Below, in pieces: positions 12,540-26,037 of a DNA stretch of 64,000 bases (position 1 is the first letter of the stretch; the number at the start of each line of letters is the position of its first letter). Below the pieces are notes generated by a model, which was not told the origin of the DNA, searched no databases, and was given only the letters and a program-made list of their open reading frames with translations. A program made the translations under genes and the position numbers. Origin of the DNA: Tenrec ecaudatus (taxonomy: Eukaryota > Chordata > Mammalia > Afrosoricida > Tenrecidae); contig NC_134531.1 in the NCBI RefSeq assembly GCF_050624435.1, forward strand, positions 252,292,812-252,356,811. The letters are read 5' to 3'.

Positions 12540-13513
12540 AGAGAGACTTTCCCTAGAGGGTGGTGATAGGCCTAAACCCAGAAGGCTCTGGAGGATAGAA
12601 TGTGGATCAGACAAGAGTAGGAGAGACTGGCCTTGCTTTGTGGCCTGGGTGGACCAGGGCTGGAGGTTTCCTGCTCTGTGTCCATGTAGTGTCATTTAGT
12701 ACTGTAGCCCTTTCCTTGGGGACTATATCACAGCAAATACTAGACTTTTTCTTTGACCCTTCATTTAGTTCTTCCGAAGATGAACCTAAAATGTAAGATC
12801 ATCACACCATCTGTGCTCTATTGCTTTGTGACTTTAGAACCATAATAATAGGACTTTCAAGTTGGTGGGGATTTTTGGAGCCAATTTCTTCTTTCTTACA
12901 CACGAGGAACTGGGGTTTCTGAAACCAGATGGTGAAGTTCCTCACCCCGAGCCCCCAAACCATGGCTAGTGGTTATGGTGGATGTTGAAAGCCCACAGTC
13001 CTGGTTTCCCCATTCTAGTCTTTGGATGCAGAGACCTAAACCCTTGGCACGAATCAGATTACAGCCCTGAGGAAGAAAGGCCCCCATGGGGAGCGCCGAA
13101 GAATCTTAAAACAGTCCAGCCACCAACAATTTAAGTGCTCCACACCCTCTGTCTCAGGGATACAGGTCACCCATGAGGCAGCTCAAGAAAACCTTCGTTT
13201 CTCCCCTGAGTGTGCTTAGTCATGTCCAATTCATGAAGGGACTGGAGCCGTTTCCTCCTGCTGAGCAACGCAGAGGCTGTTGTGAGCTAGGCTGAGTGGG
13301 GCTCAGGCTTGGCTTTGTTATCATGGTGAATAATCCTACACTTAGAGACATCATATGCTATACGTTTGCAATTATTCCTTGACTCTCAGGGTTAGTAATT
13401 GCAATTAAAATTGATTCATCCCCTGGTATGACTGGTCTCCGTCACTAATATTTTATTTTTAAATCTAATCTCTTATTTTTATTTTTAAATGTAGTCTTTT
13501 GATTCATTCAGCC
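12540..13513. other. Intergenic, nothing recognised
   Basis: No ORF with recognisable domains and no named repeat seen. Confidence 0.45.
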
Positions 13514-13706
13514 CAGCGGTTTTCAACCTGTGGGTCATGACCCCTTTGGGGGTCGAATGGCCCTTTTACAGGGGTTGCTCGATTCATAACAGTAGCAAAA
13601 TTACAGTTATGAAGTAGCAATGAAAATAATTTTATGGATTGGGGATCACCACAACATGAGGAAGTGTATTAAAGGGTCGCAGCATTAGGAAGGTTGAGAA
13701 CCACTG
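13514..13706 (+). mobile_element. Non-autonomous hAT element, SPIN-like, copy 1
   Basis: It begins cagcggttttcaacctgtgg and ends aggttgagaaccactg, giving terminal inverted repeats of about 16 bp. The interior (ttcataacagtagcaaaatt .. atgaagtagcaatgaaaata) matches the SPIN non-autonomous family. It is 193 bp, and flanking 8-mers are no longer recognisable as a duplication. Confidence 0.88.
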
Positions 13707-14718
13707 GCAGACTACATCTGGAACTGTTTGGGAAAAAGAGAGGCTTTCTTAGCTATTTCATATAAAAGCGGAGGACTCCGAAATGGAATTAAGTTTAATT
13801 TCACCTCCCTGTGTCTTCTTGTTGTGGGGTTCTTCTGTTTATAAATTTCTGCCAACTTCAAAGGTTGATTTGTGTGTGTATGTGTAAGCTATTAGACATG
13901 GGCAAAAAAAAGTGTAAGACAGTTGCTTTCAATGATTTGCTTATGTGGATACATATTTCCCATACTCTATTGAAACTGTTAGTGGGATTACTATTCAAGA
14001 TAGTCCCACCGCTACTCAAGGTCAACATTCTCAGTTCAAACAGGGGCAAACCTTTGCTTGGCATGGAGCTTCCCACAAGTTAGCTTAGCATGGTGTTTAG
14101 AGTTGGTTGTCTAGTGGTGTGCTGGTTGAGGTTGCTGTGTTTGCCCCACTCTCTCCGAGTCTCATGCTAGTAAGACGCTGCCTTAAAATTTATAGCAGTG
14201 GCTTTCTTGCCTTGTTCTCTAAATCATCACTGTGGTTTTGAGCAGAGAGTTGAGGTTTTGGAAAAACATCACTGGCAAAACACACAATTTAGGGTACTTG
14301 GCTGCAAAATAGACGACTTTCTGTTAATCATTATGAACAATTAACGTCAAGTTGCTAATGATATTTTCCTTTGGGATTAAACACCCTCCTTTCCCTAAAA
14401 ATCACCCAATGGTGCCAATCAAGAAAATGCCTTATATTTTCTTTCTCTGTGAAAATAGTATTCATCTTTTCAAAAAATGGTTTATGTGAATAAATATACA
14501 ATGGTTCAAAAATGTAATGCATTTCCAAGTATTCTGGAGACATTTGAGGCATTAAGCCATATTCAAATGAATGGCGATACTTGCTTCCTCCAACCTGGAA
14601 AGCCAGACACACACGGCTTTCCAAATGACACAATCATCTCAATATAATTAAAACTTTGTTTGCTATTTCACAATGATCCCCCAGTCATCCCTTGTATTAT
14701 GACCCCTACCGATGCCAC
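13707..14718. other. Intergenic, nothing recognised
   Basis: ORFs of up to 92 codons on either strand lack known motifs. Confidence 0.45.
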
Positions 14719-14719
14719 T

Positions 14720-14945
14720 AGCAACCATAATGACAGCTGATAGGTACTGAGCACCAATGCTGGGCCTGGCGCTGTTTTGAGTGCTTTGCTATGCATTAAC
14801 TAATTTTATTTTCACAGCAACCTAATGATGGAGATACCGTTATTGTCATGTTTTAGAGCAGAAGAGACTGAGGAACAGAGGGACTATAATTGAATAGCAA
14901 GTAGCAGAGGCAAAATCCAAATCTGTATTCAGAGATCTCACTCCT
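14720..14945 (+). repeat. MIR SINE
   Basis: It carries typical MIR blocks in order: actgagcaccaatgctgggc, ctttgctatgcattaactaa, then agaagagactgaggaacaga. Confidence 0.8.
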
Positions 14946-15001
14946 CTTAACCCCTCAAAGGCCATTGTTTCAAAGTACGTTCTGTAGAATAACAATGTTA
15001 T

Positions 15002-15003
<2 letters not shown>

Positions 15004-15061
<58 letters not shown>
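15004..15061 (+). repeat. (GA)n microsatellite
   Basis: An uninterrupted GA tract of about 58 bp. A 159-codon minus-strand ORF across it reads mostly as Ser-Leu repeats and is not a gene. Confidence 0.98.
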
Positions 15062-15064
<3 letters not shown>

Positions 15065-16314
15065 ACTTTGTTTAATAAATTTGGAAAATACTGCCAACTC
15101 TAACTCTTCATGAAGACATAAACCATATGCTGTATTGGAAGATGTGAGAATTTTCCAAGAAAAGAAACTTATATAACAGAGTGCCCAAAGTGAAAATTCA
15201 ACTAGCCACCACAATAACCCAAATGCAAAAGTGGGAAGTGAGTTGCTGTGCTGCCATACACAGACAACACAAATATCCTGTCTGGGAATTTGACCCATAG
15301 CCCCGGAGCCCTTTGCAGAGAACACGGGGTGAGAGGGATTTGTATGATTTTCTTAGGAGAGCATGGTAGTCGTTTCATGCGTTCCCACTCCATCCTACAT
15401 GGGAAAGTTGTTACGCTCTACTCTGGACCCACTGGACAGGGGCTTAAGTAGGACCTCTTAGAGAGCTTGATAGTCACTGAGCAGCACATTTGTAAGCTAC
15501 ATCCAAGAACTGTTTTTATTGAAAGCATTATGGATGCATTATTTAGCTCTATCTGGTGCCAGAACATATATAGATGAAACAGGGTAAGCTTATGAACTCT
15601 TGTTTTAGTCCTGTGAGTCTGTGTCTTTCCTTACAGGTTTCTATAAGTTACATTCTTCCACTGGGTTGATAACACAGATGTGTGCATGGTTGTATAAATC
15701 TATCATAAATAATATATTGAAAGGGAGGCAGAGGCCTAAGTACATAATCAGCCATGGCTTTGGTCTAAATAAATGAGAAAATGCTAGCTATAGGGATGAG
15801 TCTCTCCCTGTAAAGGCCAAAAGCCCTCCTTGGCTTTGAAAATGTTAACGATATCTTAAAATGCATAAATATTTTATCTATTTTTCTAATACAATAATAA
15901 GGCAAAGCTAGTATGCTTGCTCTTACTTTTTGGTTCTGAAGTGAGTGATGCGGACCGCTAATTCTGAAGCCAACACTGATCTGAGTGGAGCCTGGGTCAG
16001 GCCAAGGAAGAGAGTGGGAGGTTAGGGATCATCATCATTGTCGCAGATTTCTATGTAGGAGAAAAATCCCTCCCCTCTGGACTTTGTACTTAACATGAAA
16101 AACAACCTACCTGCTCAAATTGCACCCCAGCCCTGACCCAGTGGGAGAAGAGCCTGGTGCCTGCTGTGCCTCCCAATTCCTACATCACGGGTAAACCTCC
16201 CCAGGCTCTGGATTGCCTCTGCTAATACGGCTTCTTCAGATGAATCAATTACCACCGTCTTAACTCCATTTTACCTTCAGCCACTTCAGTGTTTGTGCCT
16301 CTGTGCCTTTCATT
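15062..16314. other. Intergenic, nothing recognised
   Basis: No supported gene or named repeat. Confidence 0.45.
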
Positions 16315-16509
16315 GAGCGGTTCTCAACCCGTGGGTCGCGACCCCTTTGGGGGGGGTCGAACGACCCTTTCCCAGGGGTCAGCCGATTCATAACAGTAGC
16401 AAAATTACAGTTATGAAGTAGCAATGAAAATAACTTTATGGTTGAGGGTCACCACAACATGAGGAACTGTATTACAGGGTCGAGGTGTTAGGAAGGTTGG
16501 GAACCACCG
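16315..16509 (+). mobile_element. Non-autonomous hAT element, SPIN-like, copy 2
   Basis: Same structure and orientation as the copy at 13514, with agcggttctcaacccgtggg at the left and aaggttgggaaccaccg at the right. It keeps the subterminal palindrome gggtcgcgaccc. About 195 bp; the target duplication is eroded. Confidence 0.88.
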
Positions 16510-17929
16510 CATTAGATCAAAGAACTCTCAGTGTTTCTAATGTGTTAAGTGGTTTTTTCCATTCAAAAGACAGACTGTGAGAAACCAGAGGAATCCCTCA
16601 AGGCCCTGGAATCAACATGTTTAAACATTTCTCTGTGGAGACTCTTCAATTTAATGTGCCAAATTAAAAATGATAGCTTTGTTCTCTCTACATTTTAGGA
16701 TCTGGAACAACTATTTAAAATAGCCTGTTTAATGCAGACATATCACAGTGCACATGATTCCTTTAAAGACTCATTTGTATCATTTATTATCTAATACCAC
16801 ACAAACATTGCTCTCAAAGGAATTGTTTTAACCATCTAATTCAACTTACTTGTTTTTCAAATGAGGAAACTAAGAGTAGTGGAAACACTTATTCAGTAGT
16901 GAAATCGCTTTGGGCTTTCTGAAACCATGCAACTACAGTTACAAGAGTTGTTAAGAGACTGATACATTTCGGTTCCAGTTGGTAAACAGCCGTTTCCTTG
17001 AGACCTGGGTTAACCCCTTCCCTCCATTTTAGTCTCTTGTTTGTATCCCTGGAAGCTCTGGGACCTCTTTAATATCTAGCAACCAAGGATTCCCAAATTG
17101 TCAAGGGAAGAATCTCAGGACTCAGTCTCCTGCGCTGACAGTGTCTTTTCTGATTCCTTGGTGCCCAAGAGGGTACAGGTGGCTAACTATTTTAATTATC
17201 ACCCCAGATATTCTGGACTTTCATTGGCTGACCCCTCATCCCTGCTCAGTCTTTTTGCTTACAATAACTCAGGGCCCCTGGGCAGTCTTCTACCCAGTCT
17301 TTCCCACAAGGGTTTTGGCAGAAGTTGAACTTATTCTTGGCCATCTGGCAAAACTCCACCCCGTTGGTCCCCTTCAAAAGCATGTTCCTGACCAAACAAT
17401 GAAGTCCTTTAGAATGTTAGGGCAGAATTACTCTCTCCCACTGGACCCTATGGAAACCTGCACTACTTTGTAGGCATTAAGGGAGCCAGTCTTAGAGTGA
17501 CGTGAACATGGTAGACAGCCAAGAGAAAAGAGAGAAAACAGCACAACTTACACAAACGAAAACCCTCAGTCCTTGCCAGCATGTCTGAGCTATGGGCCAA
17601 CCACCCCTAAAGCCTTCTCTATATCTGGATCTTCCAGTTCTCTCAATAGAAAACTTTATTTTGAGTTAGATTTTTATTTTCTTGAAATATTTTGGGGTCT
17701 AATTCATATACTGGTTGCCCAGAAAAGCTTTGGCAACAGTTTCTAGTATAGCCCTTTCATTATGTATATAACAAAGCATAATTTCCTAAAATGTATTCTG
17801 AAAATCAAAAATTCTAAGAGATGAATATTATTGCTCTGTAGAGAAATAGAATACATTTAAATAGATTTATCTGGGCAATTTTAAAAAGAGGATCTGTGAT
17901 ATAATAAAAATAAAATTTTATTTAAAAAA
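16510..17929. other. Intergenic; unassigned ORFs at 17098-17473
   Basis: Overlapping plus-strand ORFs of 76 and 110 codons have no family I recognise. The sequence may be an old LTR or DNA element, but I cannot name it. Confidence 0.4.
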
Positions 17930-18440
17930 TCACAATCCTTCCTCCCCTCCCAATCATCATGACCCCAATCCTACCTTGCCTTGCAGACCTGGTTATACCA
18001 GAGGATGTACAGAGGTGCAGTGGGGATCTGGAGGCACAGGGAATCTAGGACAGACGAACCCCTCAACACCAGCGGTGGGAGTGGCGACACCAGGAGGGAA
18101 GGGGGTGTAAAAAGGGAGAACTGATCTCGGAGATCTATGTGTAACCTCCTCTCTGGGAGATGGGCAATGGGGAGGCGGGTGAGGGGAGATGCCGGGGAGT
18201 GTAAGATAAGATATAATAATTATTTATAAACTATCAAGGGACCAGGGGTGGAATCGGGGAGGGAGGGGGATGGGGGAAAAAAAGGGAAACCGAGCTGATT
18301 CCAGGAACCCAAGTGGAAGGTGAATTATGAGAATGACGAGTGCAACGAATGTATAAGGGTGCTTTGCTTAATTGATGTATGTACAGACTGTGATAAGAGC
18401 CTTCTGAGCCTCAATAAAAAGATTAAAAAATAAATAAAAT
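17930..18440 (+). repeat. L1 3' UTR, sense, truncated
   Basis: It aligns with 21995-22490 and ends at gcctcaataaaaagattaaa with an A-rich tail of ataaa units. Confidence 0.85.
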
Positions 18441-18477
18441 AAAATAAAGGAGAAGACCATAAAATCATAATCCAATC

Positions 18478-18830
18478 CTTTTTTAAAAAATTAATGTTTT
18501 TAAAAAAATCATTTTATTGGGGGCTCGTACAACTTGTATTACAATCCATACATCCATCCATTGTGTCAAGTACATTTGTACATATGTTGTCATCATTCTC
18601 AAAACATTTGCTTTCTACTTGAGCCCTTGGTATCAGCTCCTCATTTTCGCCCTCCCTTCCCGTTTCCCCCTCCCTCATGAACTCTTGATAATTTATAAAT
18701 TATTATTATTTTGTCATATCTTGCCCTGTCCGACATTTCCCTTCACCTACTTTTCTGTTGTCCATCCCCCATGGAGGGGGTTATATGTAGATCCTTGTAA
18801 TCAGTTTCCCCTTTCTACTCCAATGCAATC
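18478..18830 (-). repeat. L1 3' UTR, antisense, truncated
   Basis: It begins with a T-rich tail and tcattttattgggggctcgt and continues through the same 3' UTR as the preceding sense copy, so two copies lie tail to tail. Confidence 0.88.
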
Positions 18831-18956
18831 CTTTTTAATCCTATTCAGTAGCATAATCTTTTCCTGCCTCAACTTGCAAATCCTGACAGGTCCATTGTGT
18901 TTTCTCTTTATTCTTTGGAGAAACTGTTAAAACACAGATGAAAAAGTCAATTCAAA

Positions 18957-18977
18957 AAGAAAGAAAGAAAGAAAGAA
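18957..18977 (+). repeat. (AAAG)n microsatellite
   Basis: About five tandem AAAG units. Confidence 0.9.
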
Positions 18978-20699
18978 CAATCACCTTCTTTTCTTTCTTC
19001 CCCTAAGTGCTCCTACTCACCAACTGCAGGAGATAGATGAGGTGGGGCAGGCTTACGATAGTAAAAAAAAAAGTACACAAAGATAAATTTGAATTTTAGA
19101 GAAACAACACGTATTTAGTATAAATATTGCCCAAGTATTACATGGGATGTATTTTTAAAATCATTTTAATTCAATGTTTTCCCCCAATTCAAATTTATCT
19201 GAGTATCTGATAATCTGAGGTAGGAGCAAAAAGAAGAGGTTAGGGGATTCACGGTCCTTTCTCAGCTGAGTGAAAATGTAGTCTCTTGGGTTGGCTGAGA
19301 GTGAAGGTGACTGGTGAGTTTTTATTGTTTTATTTTAAGGGTGTTTGGATATTTTCTTTATGGGGGGACTACGTGGCATCAGCCCTCAAGGTTTGAGTGA
19401 TGCTCCCTGGAGGATGACCACTTCCCCATTTCATCAGGGAAACTGCACCCAGGTTCTCACTTTCTATGACCCACCTGGGCCCCGTGAGCAACATGGCGTC
19501 CTTGTCCCCAATGAGCAGCAAGCCTGGCATTGCCATCAAAGGTGTTAACAAGCCCCAGTTGACATCTCTCTCCCCAGAGAGAATCAACCCCCTCCCAGAG
19601 TAGCCCTCCCACAGCACACTGTTTTCTCAGTCTACTAGTTTAAGTCTCGAGCATTTTAGTTATCCAGGTAAGTGGATATGCAAAATAGTGGAAACATACA
19701 GATAATAATAATAATTAACATATTGAAAATATTACCTACCCAACCCAAGGTATCATTGATGACCTTTCTTAAGCCAGCTAATCAAGAGTCTTCTCACAGG
19801 CAATAATTTTGGGTGTGAAAATGCATAATTCATAGTAGGCAACAATGTGACATCCGAAAGGAGGCATTTCCCCAAGGGACGCTCAAATCGTCCATACGTT
19901 TATGTTCCCTTTGTGCATTGTCACCCCTTGAAGAGAAGCAGGCACCAAAATGGATTTAGGCCAGAAGTTTAGTGAGCGAGCAATAGGAGGGGGGAGGGAG
20001 AGCCTTCAGACAAAGGACAGCCCTCTGAAAAAAGAGTAGTGAAGGAGGATTGGGCCGAGGGTGGGGTTGTTGATGTATTAAAGAGGATAGTATGCGTGGG
20101 CCACAGAATAGTTCTTTATAACTAAACACATACACTAGAAATATATATTTGCCCCTAGACTCTACTGCATGTGTGTTATTACAAGGAGAATGGCAGGTGT
20201 TGTGACAAACAATCCTTCCTGGGGTATTTTTCTTGGTACCGGAAGCTATACCATGACAAGGGAAAATTGTAACAGCGAGCTCTGCCAATTTCCGCCTTGC
20301 TAGCAAGTTTAGTGAGACATCGCCTGGCCTTCCCAAAGCTGGAGCACTTGTAGGAAAAGGGGTCTTAAAAGTCAGCATTCTCCTTTGGGTCAAATGAAAA
20401 ACACATTGCTTTTGCTTTAGAAAATTTTCTCCCTTTTTGAGAAATAACTAAACTGCAAATTAAAAAAATAAGATTATTTGGAATAAATAGTAAAACTCAA
20501 AGTAAACCATAAGCTTCTCCAATGATTTCTAATAGGCAAAACACTGGGGGTGTGCAATGGAGTGGCGGGGGAAACAGAGCAGGGAGATCCTGAAGGAGTA
20601 TAAAGGATAGGCTTTGGGGCCAGGACGTAGCACCCCATCAGCCTCATCTGGAAAACACACCTAAAGGTCAACAAACAGACCTTGAACTACTAACAGGCC
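18978..20699. other. Intergenic, nothing recognised
   Basis: No ORF with recognisable domains; the longest is 145 codons on the minus strand at 19956-20393. Confidence 0.45.
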
Positions 20700-22495
20700 T
20701 TTTTTTCTCCCCCTGCTGTCTTTTTGTTTTTTCTTTTTTTTCTCTTCTTTTAAATTTTGTATGTAAGTGGCTTTTTTGTTTATTAGCATGTCAGTGTTGC
20801 TTCTGTTGACGTCATGTTCTTATGTGCCACTTTGGTGCTGTCAAAACCATCTGCATTTTATGCACATATTACTATATCTGCAGGTCCACCTAGATAAGAT
20901 AGGCTGGACAAACAATGTGAGAAGAAAATAACGGGACCAATGGTCCTGGAGGGACATGAGAGTGTGGGAGGTAGGTGAAGGGAGGAGGTGTTGGCCAACC
21001 CAGGGACAAGGGAACAATGAGTGGTTCAAAACCAGTGGAGGGAGGGTATGGGAGGACTGGTAGGGCATGACCAAGGGCAAGGTAACTGAGAGGAATTACT
21101 GAAACCAGAATGAAGGCTGAACATGGTAGTGGGACGGGAGGAAAGCGAAAGGAAATAGAGGAAAGGAGTAGGAGACAAAGGGCATACACAGAAGCCTAAA
21201 TACAGACATGTACATATGTAACTATATTTATGATTATGGGGGAAATAGACCTATGTGCATATATTTATAGGTTTAGTAGTAGGGTAGCAGGTGGACATTG
21301 AGCCTCCTCGCATGCATTCCTTCAATACAAGAGCACCTTGCTCAGTTAAACGGTCATTCCATGATACCCACCTTCCCAACATGATCGCTGAAGACAGATG
21401 TGTGTATAAGCAAACGTGGTGAAGAAAGCTAATGGTGCCTAGTTATCAAAAGATATAGTGTCTGGGGTCTTAAAGGCTTGAAGGCAAACAAGCGGCTATC
21501 TAGCTTGGAAGCAACAAAGCCCACAGAGAAGAAGCACACAGCCTAAGTGAACACGAGGTGTTGAAGGGATCAGGTAGCAGACACCAAAGAGCAAAACCCA
21601 TCACTGTGTGATCACCTTCCCCACATAAACGCTGAAGATGAATGTGTGCACAAGTAAGAGTGGTGAAGAAGGCTGATAGTGCCCGGCTATTGAGAGATAT
21701 AGTGTCTGGGGTCTTAAAGGCTTGAAATTAAACAAGCGGCCATCTAGCCCAGAAGTAACAAAACCCACATGGAAGCAGCACACCAACATGTGTGATCATG
21801 AAAGGCCGAGGGGATCAGGTTTCAAGCACCAAAGGTGGGGGGCGGGGGAGAATTCATATCATCGTGAATGAGGGGAGTGCATGATGGGGACCCAAATGCC
21901 CATCCTTTGCAGAGGGGTAATGGGGAGGAGATGAGTTACTCAGGGTTCAGTGTAGCAATGATGAAACTCACAACCTTCCTCTAGTTCTTAAATGCCCCCC
22001 CCCCCCAACTATCATGATCCCAATTCTACCTTGCAAACCTGGTTAGACCAGGGGATGCACAGCAGTACAGTTGGGATCTGGAAACACAGGGAATCTAGGA
22101 CAGATGAACCCCTCAGGACCAACAGTGAGAGCGGCCATACCAGGAGGGAAGGGGGTGTAGAAAGGGTGAGCTGATCTCGGGGATCTACATATAACCTCCT
22201 CTCTGGGGGATGGGCAACAGGAAAGTGGGTGAAGGGAGATACTGGTCAGTGTGTAAGATAGGATAAAATAATAATTTATAAATTATTAAGGGTTCATGAG
22301 GGAGGGAGGAGCGTGGTGGGAAGGGTTGGGAAAAAGGAAAATAAGCTGATTCCAGGAATCCAAGCTGAAGGTGAATTTTGAGAATGATGAGGGCAACGAA
22401 TGTATAAGTGTGCTTTGCACAATTGATGTATGTATGGATTGTGATAAGAGTTGTATGAGCCCCAATAAAATGATTTTAAAAAAAAGAAAAGATAA
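20700..22495 (+). repeat. L1 3' UTR, longest copy, with two tandem units
   Basis: From about 20890 it is purine-rich and stop-rich, then enters the part shared with 7792-9183. Two tandem units lie at about 21361-21603 and 21604-21845, each with tgtctggggtcttaaaggct. It ends gagccccaataaaatgattt plus poly(A). The left boundary is uncertain. Confidence 0.85.
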
Positions 22496-24349
22496 AATTT
22501 GTAAAAAGAAACAAAAATGGTGTCTAGATAGAAAAACTAGCTTGACTTAGTGGACAAGTCCACTTATTCCAAGTACATGGGAAGTTTTGAATCAAAACAA
22601 TGACTTCCTGCATTTGAATATGAACAAATAAATTAGACTTTTATATATCCTGGTCATAATAATTCCAGTTAAGGATATTAAAAATAAACTTACACTCGAG
22701 GTTGGAATTCATTATTCCTTTTGGCTTTTGTGGCAAAGACATTTAATGAAATGTTAAAATTATTTTTTAAATCCCACATGTAACATTTATTTTAAAGCTT
22801 AATAAAGCATTATTCTTCATCTTAATGTTTAAACAGAAGACTTATGGTGAAATATGTCCACTTTCGAAAGAAACAAAACCCCAAACCAAAGTGTTCGTGT
22901 GAGGGCCACTGCCAAATGTGCTCTCTTTTAATGTGGGTTTGGATGATAGATAGCTGCCTACCTCATCGGTACACATGCATTTGAATTGATTAGATAAAGA
23001 TTTTCAGTAAACCATTACCAAGAATAGAAGATGTCACTTACAATAAATGACAATGAAGAGACCATATTACAAAAATGGAGAAAAAGAAATATTTTAAAAC
23101 ATTTCAAAAATGTTTAAATTTTAAAATGTTAATTTTAACAAAATATGAATTTAAAAATTAATAAAATGAACTACCTCTTGCCTCAAACAATATCTTCTTA
23201 TATTTGTCGCAAGCAGGCAAAGAGTCGGTTTATTTTAAAATTTTGCTTTTAAAATATGACGTAATGTTTAAAAATTTAAAGCTACTGTAAGAGAGAGATA
23301 GGCAGAGAACTAAACTAAGAGAAGGCTGTGGTGGGAATGGAATCTATTAAAGAATATGGAGCTCAGACTCCAAAATATGTTGAGGTAGAAAGAGTGTAAC
23401 ATTAGAATCTTAAACACTCAGACTTAATTAAAATCGAGGCTTCAATTTGATCAGCTCAATAATAACCAGTGGAATTTGCATTTGTCAGTCCTATTTTCCT
23501 CACCTATAAAATGAGGATATGTCTCAACTATCTTTTATTAAAAGCTTAGTATTCACCATGGGTAAAATGATGGGTCAATGGTAGAATTCCCATCTTCTCT
23601 GCTGGCACCTTGAATTCTCTTCCCTGCCCATGCACCTGATAGCCACAGTCATGGGGGGGCTTTTGTATTGCTCTAATGCTGAAAAAGTTTCAGGGGAGCT
23701 TCCTAACTGACATAGAGTAGGAAGACAGGCCTGGCTATCTACTTCTAAAAGCAAGTCAATGAAAACCCTATGGATCCAAATAATCCAATTTACAATCGAT
23801 CGTGAGCATGGTGCAATATCAGACAGCATTTCAGTTCCTTGTGCCTGAGTCAGTGGCCAACCTAGTGGCAACAAGTGACAATAAAGCTTGGATTATCCGT
23901 CTGCCATTGCTAGTTTTGAATCTGGGATATGTAGCAGTTTTCAATTGCTTTGGAAGTTTTCAAACTGACTTCATTTTTACTGAGTCAAATGAAATAGAAC
24001 ACTTGAAGATTGATACCCTAGCAGTTTATGACTGGAACTGGTGATTTTGATTCAGACAATTATTAGGTCTGCTACGGATGGAAAAACAAATTGAACAGGA
24101 CAGGCATTGTACACACCTTTAAATAGAATATTTCACAATTTAGCCTGACATATGAAGGGGTTTCAAACATTCATGTAAAAATGGAATTTTCCCACAAACA
24201 TTTTGAATCTAGCTCCTATTATGCTGTTACTGGTAGGATAACATACATATGCCTGCAAACTGATCATTCTGTACAACTATTATTCAAATGATTTTGTGAA
24301 GTATTATAATTAAATATGCTAAGACAGGGTTCTGGACAGCCAAATAAAG
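22496..24349. other. AT-rich intergenic DNA
   Basis: Strongly AT-rich, particularly at 23070-23290. No gene, RNA gene or named repeat recognised. Confidence 0.5.
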
Positions 24350-25511
24350 GAAGAAGAAAATCAACATATCTCAAGCTGAAATAACTAAAGAAAAAAGTTC
24401 AAGTCTTGAGTTCAATTATTGAAAGTTTCTATGGACTAAATAATGAACGATGCAGGAAGCATCCAACAGAGATGTAGAGAATGCACAGAGTCTCTGTACC
24501 AAAAAGACCTAGTCAACATTCAGCCATTTCAAGAGGCAGCATATAAACAGGAACTGATGGCATTGAAGGAAGAGGTCCAAGTTGGACCGAAGGTACTAGT
24601 GAGAAACAGCTCCAGGCGTCGACTGTTGAAATGTTTCCACCCACTGAGGTAACTTTTGAAGACAGCTTCAAAGGTCAACCAACTGCAAGAGATCCTATTT
24701 GTGCTCATTCCAAAGTAAGGTGTGCAGAAATTATTAAAACAATATCATAAAGATCACATACAAAAAATTGCTGAAGAGAATCCAACACAAGTTACAGGCA
24801 CCTCATCAGAGCGCTGTGAGAAATGCAAGCCAGATTCAGAAGAGCAAGTGGATTTAGACTGAAAACAGAGAAGGCCCGAGCAATGTGTGCTTGTCTTTTA
24901 TTGCCTATGCAAAGGTCTTCGATGGTGTGGATTAGAATGAACGACAGGTAACATGGAAAGGAATGGAAATTCCAGGACCTCTGCTGTGCGCATTCTGAAC
25001 TTATACACAGGCTAAGAGGCAGTCATTCTAACAGAACAGGAAGTAATACTAAGTGGTTAAAAATCAGGAAAGGTGTGTGTCAGGGTTGCATTCTTTCACT
25101 ATATTTATTTAGTCTGTATGCTGAGGAAATAATCTGAGAATTTTGACTATAGAAAAAGGAACAGGGCATCAGGATTAGAGGAAGACTTATTAACAACATG
25201 CCATATGCAAATAACACAACTTTGCATGTCGAAATGACCTGACACATTTACTGATGAAAAAAAGAGAACAGCTGTTAGTATTACTTGTAAAGAAAACCTA
25301 AATCTTCACAACTGGATCCATAAGTAACATCATGATATGTAGAGAAAAAATTTAAATTGTCAATGATTTCATCTTGGTTGGATCCACGTTCAATGCTCAT
25401 AGAAGCTGCAGTCATGAAATAAAATGACATACTGCACTGGGCAAATCTGCATCACAAGACCTCTATTAAGTGCTGAAGAGCAAAGCTATCCCTCTGAGGA
25501 CTAAGATATTC
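24350..25511 (+). repeat. RTE-type LINE, reverse transcriptase region, 5' segment of a split copy
   Basis: Across frames the RTE order can be read: a linker-like segment at about 24443-24560, 'AYAKVFDGVD' near 24910, then 'KGVCQGCILSLYLFSLYAE' near 25070-25125, and the catalytic block at 25204-25215, which reads YANN where an active enzyme has YADD. Stops and frameshifts are numerous. The copy breaks at 25511 and resumes at 27552. Confidence 0.87.
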
Positions 25512-26037
25512 TGTGTTAGTCTAGGTACTTTAGAGAAACAGATCCACAGAAACTCATATGTGTAAGACAGAAGTTTTTTTATATAAAGGTTAAGTTCATA
25601 TTCAGAAAACATCCCAACCCAGTGCTTCCCAAGCCCACAAGTCCAACATTAACCTATTAACATTTCCAACAACAATCCACAAAGTCCTCCTCCATCTCAC
25701 AAAACACACACCATGATACAACTGCAGGAGGAAAGCCAGTCAGTGAATGTGTAAGCATCTCAGCGCTGGCAGGGGTCTCCACACGGCTGCTCCAGCACCC
25801 AGGCCTGCATTGGAGTAGGTCCATGTGGCTTCTCCTCGGGGATGTCTTGCAGGAAGTGAGCCTTTCCAGCTGAAGCAGGGACTTGGCTAAGGCACCTGGC
25901 ACCCTGGTCAGACCATCAGAAAGCAAGAGACCTGAGAACTAGAGAGGCGAGGCTCACTGAGTCATTTATCCCGCTGCCCTTCAATGAACCCCACATGTGT
26001 TTATCAGCTAGGTTGGCACAATAAGCTAACAACCTCA
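25512..26037 (+). repeat. Left LTR-like repeat of a 2-kb LTR element
   Basis: It starts TGTGTTAGTCTAGG and ends CTAACAACCTCA, and aligns end to end with the solo copy at 28378-28894. The TG...CA ends and direct pairing with 27066-27551 indicate LTRs. Confidence 0.75.

Noticed and set aside
14846-15325. 159-codon minus-strand ORF with Ser-Leu repeats
   Set aside because: It is held open by the (GA)n tract at 15004-15061; no other coding sign.
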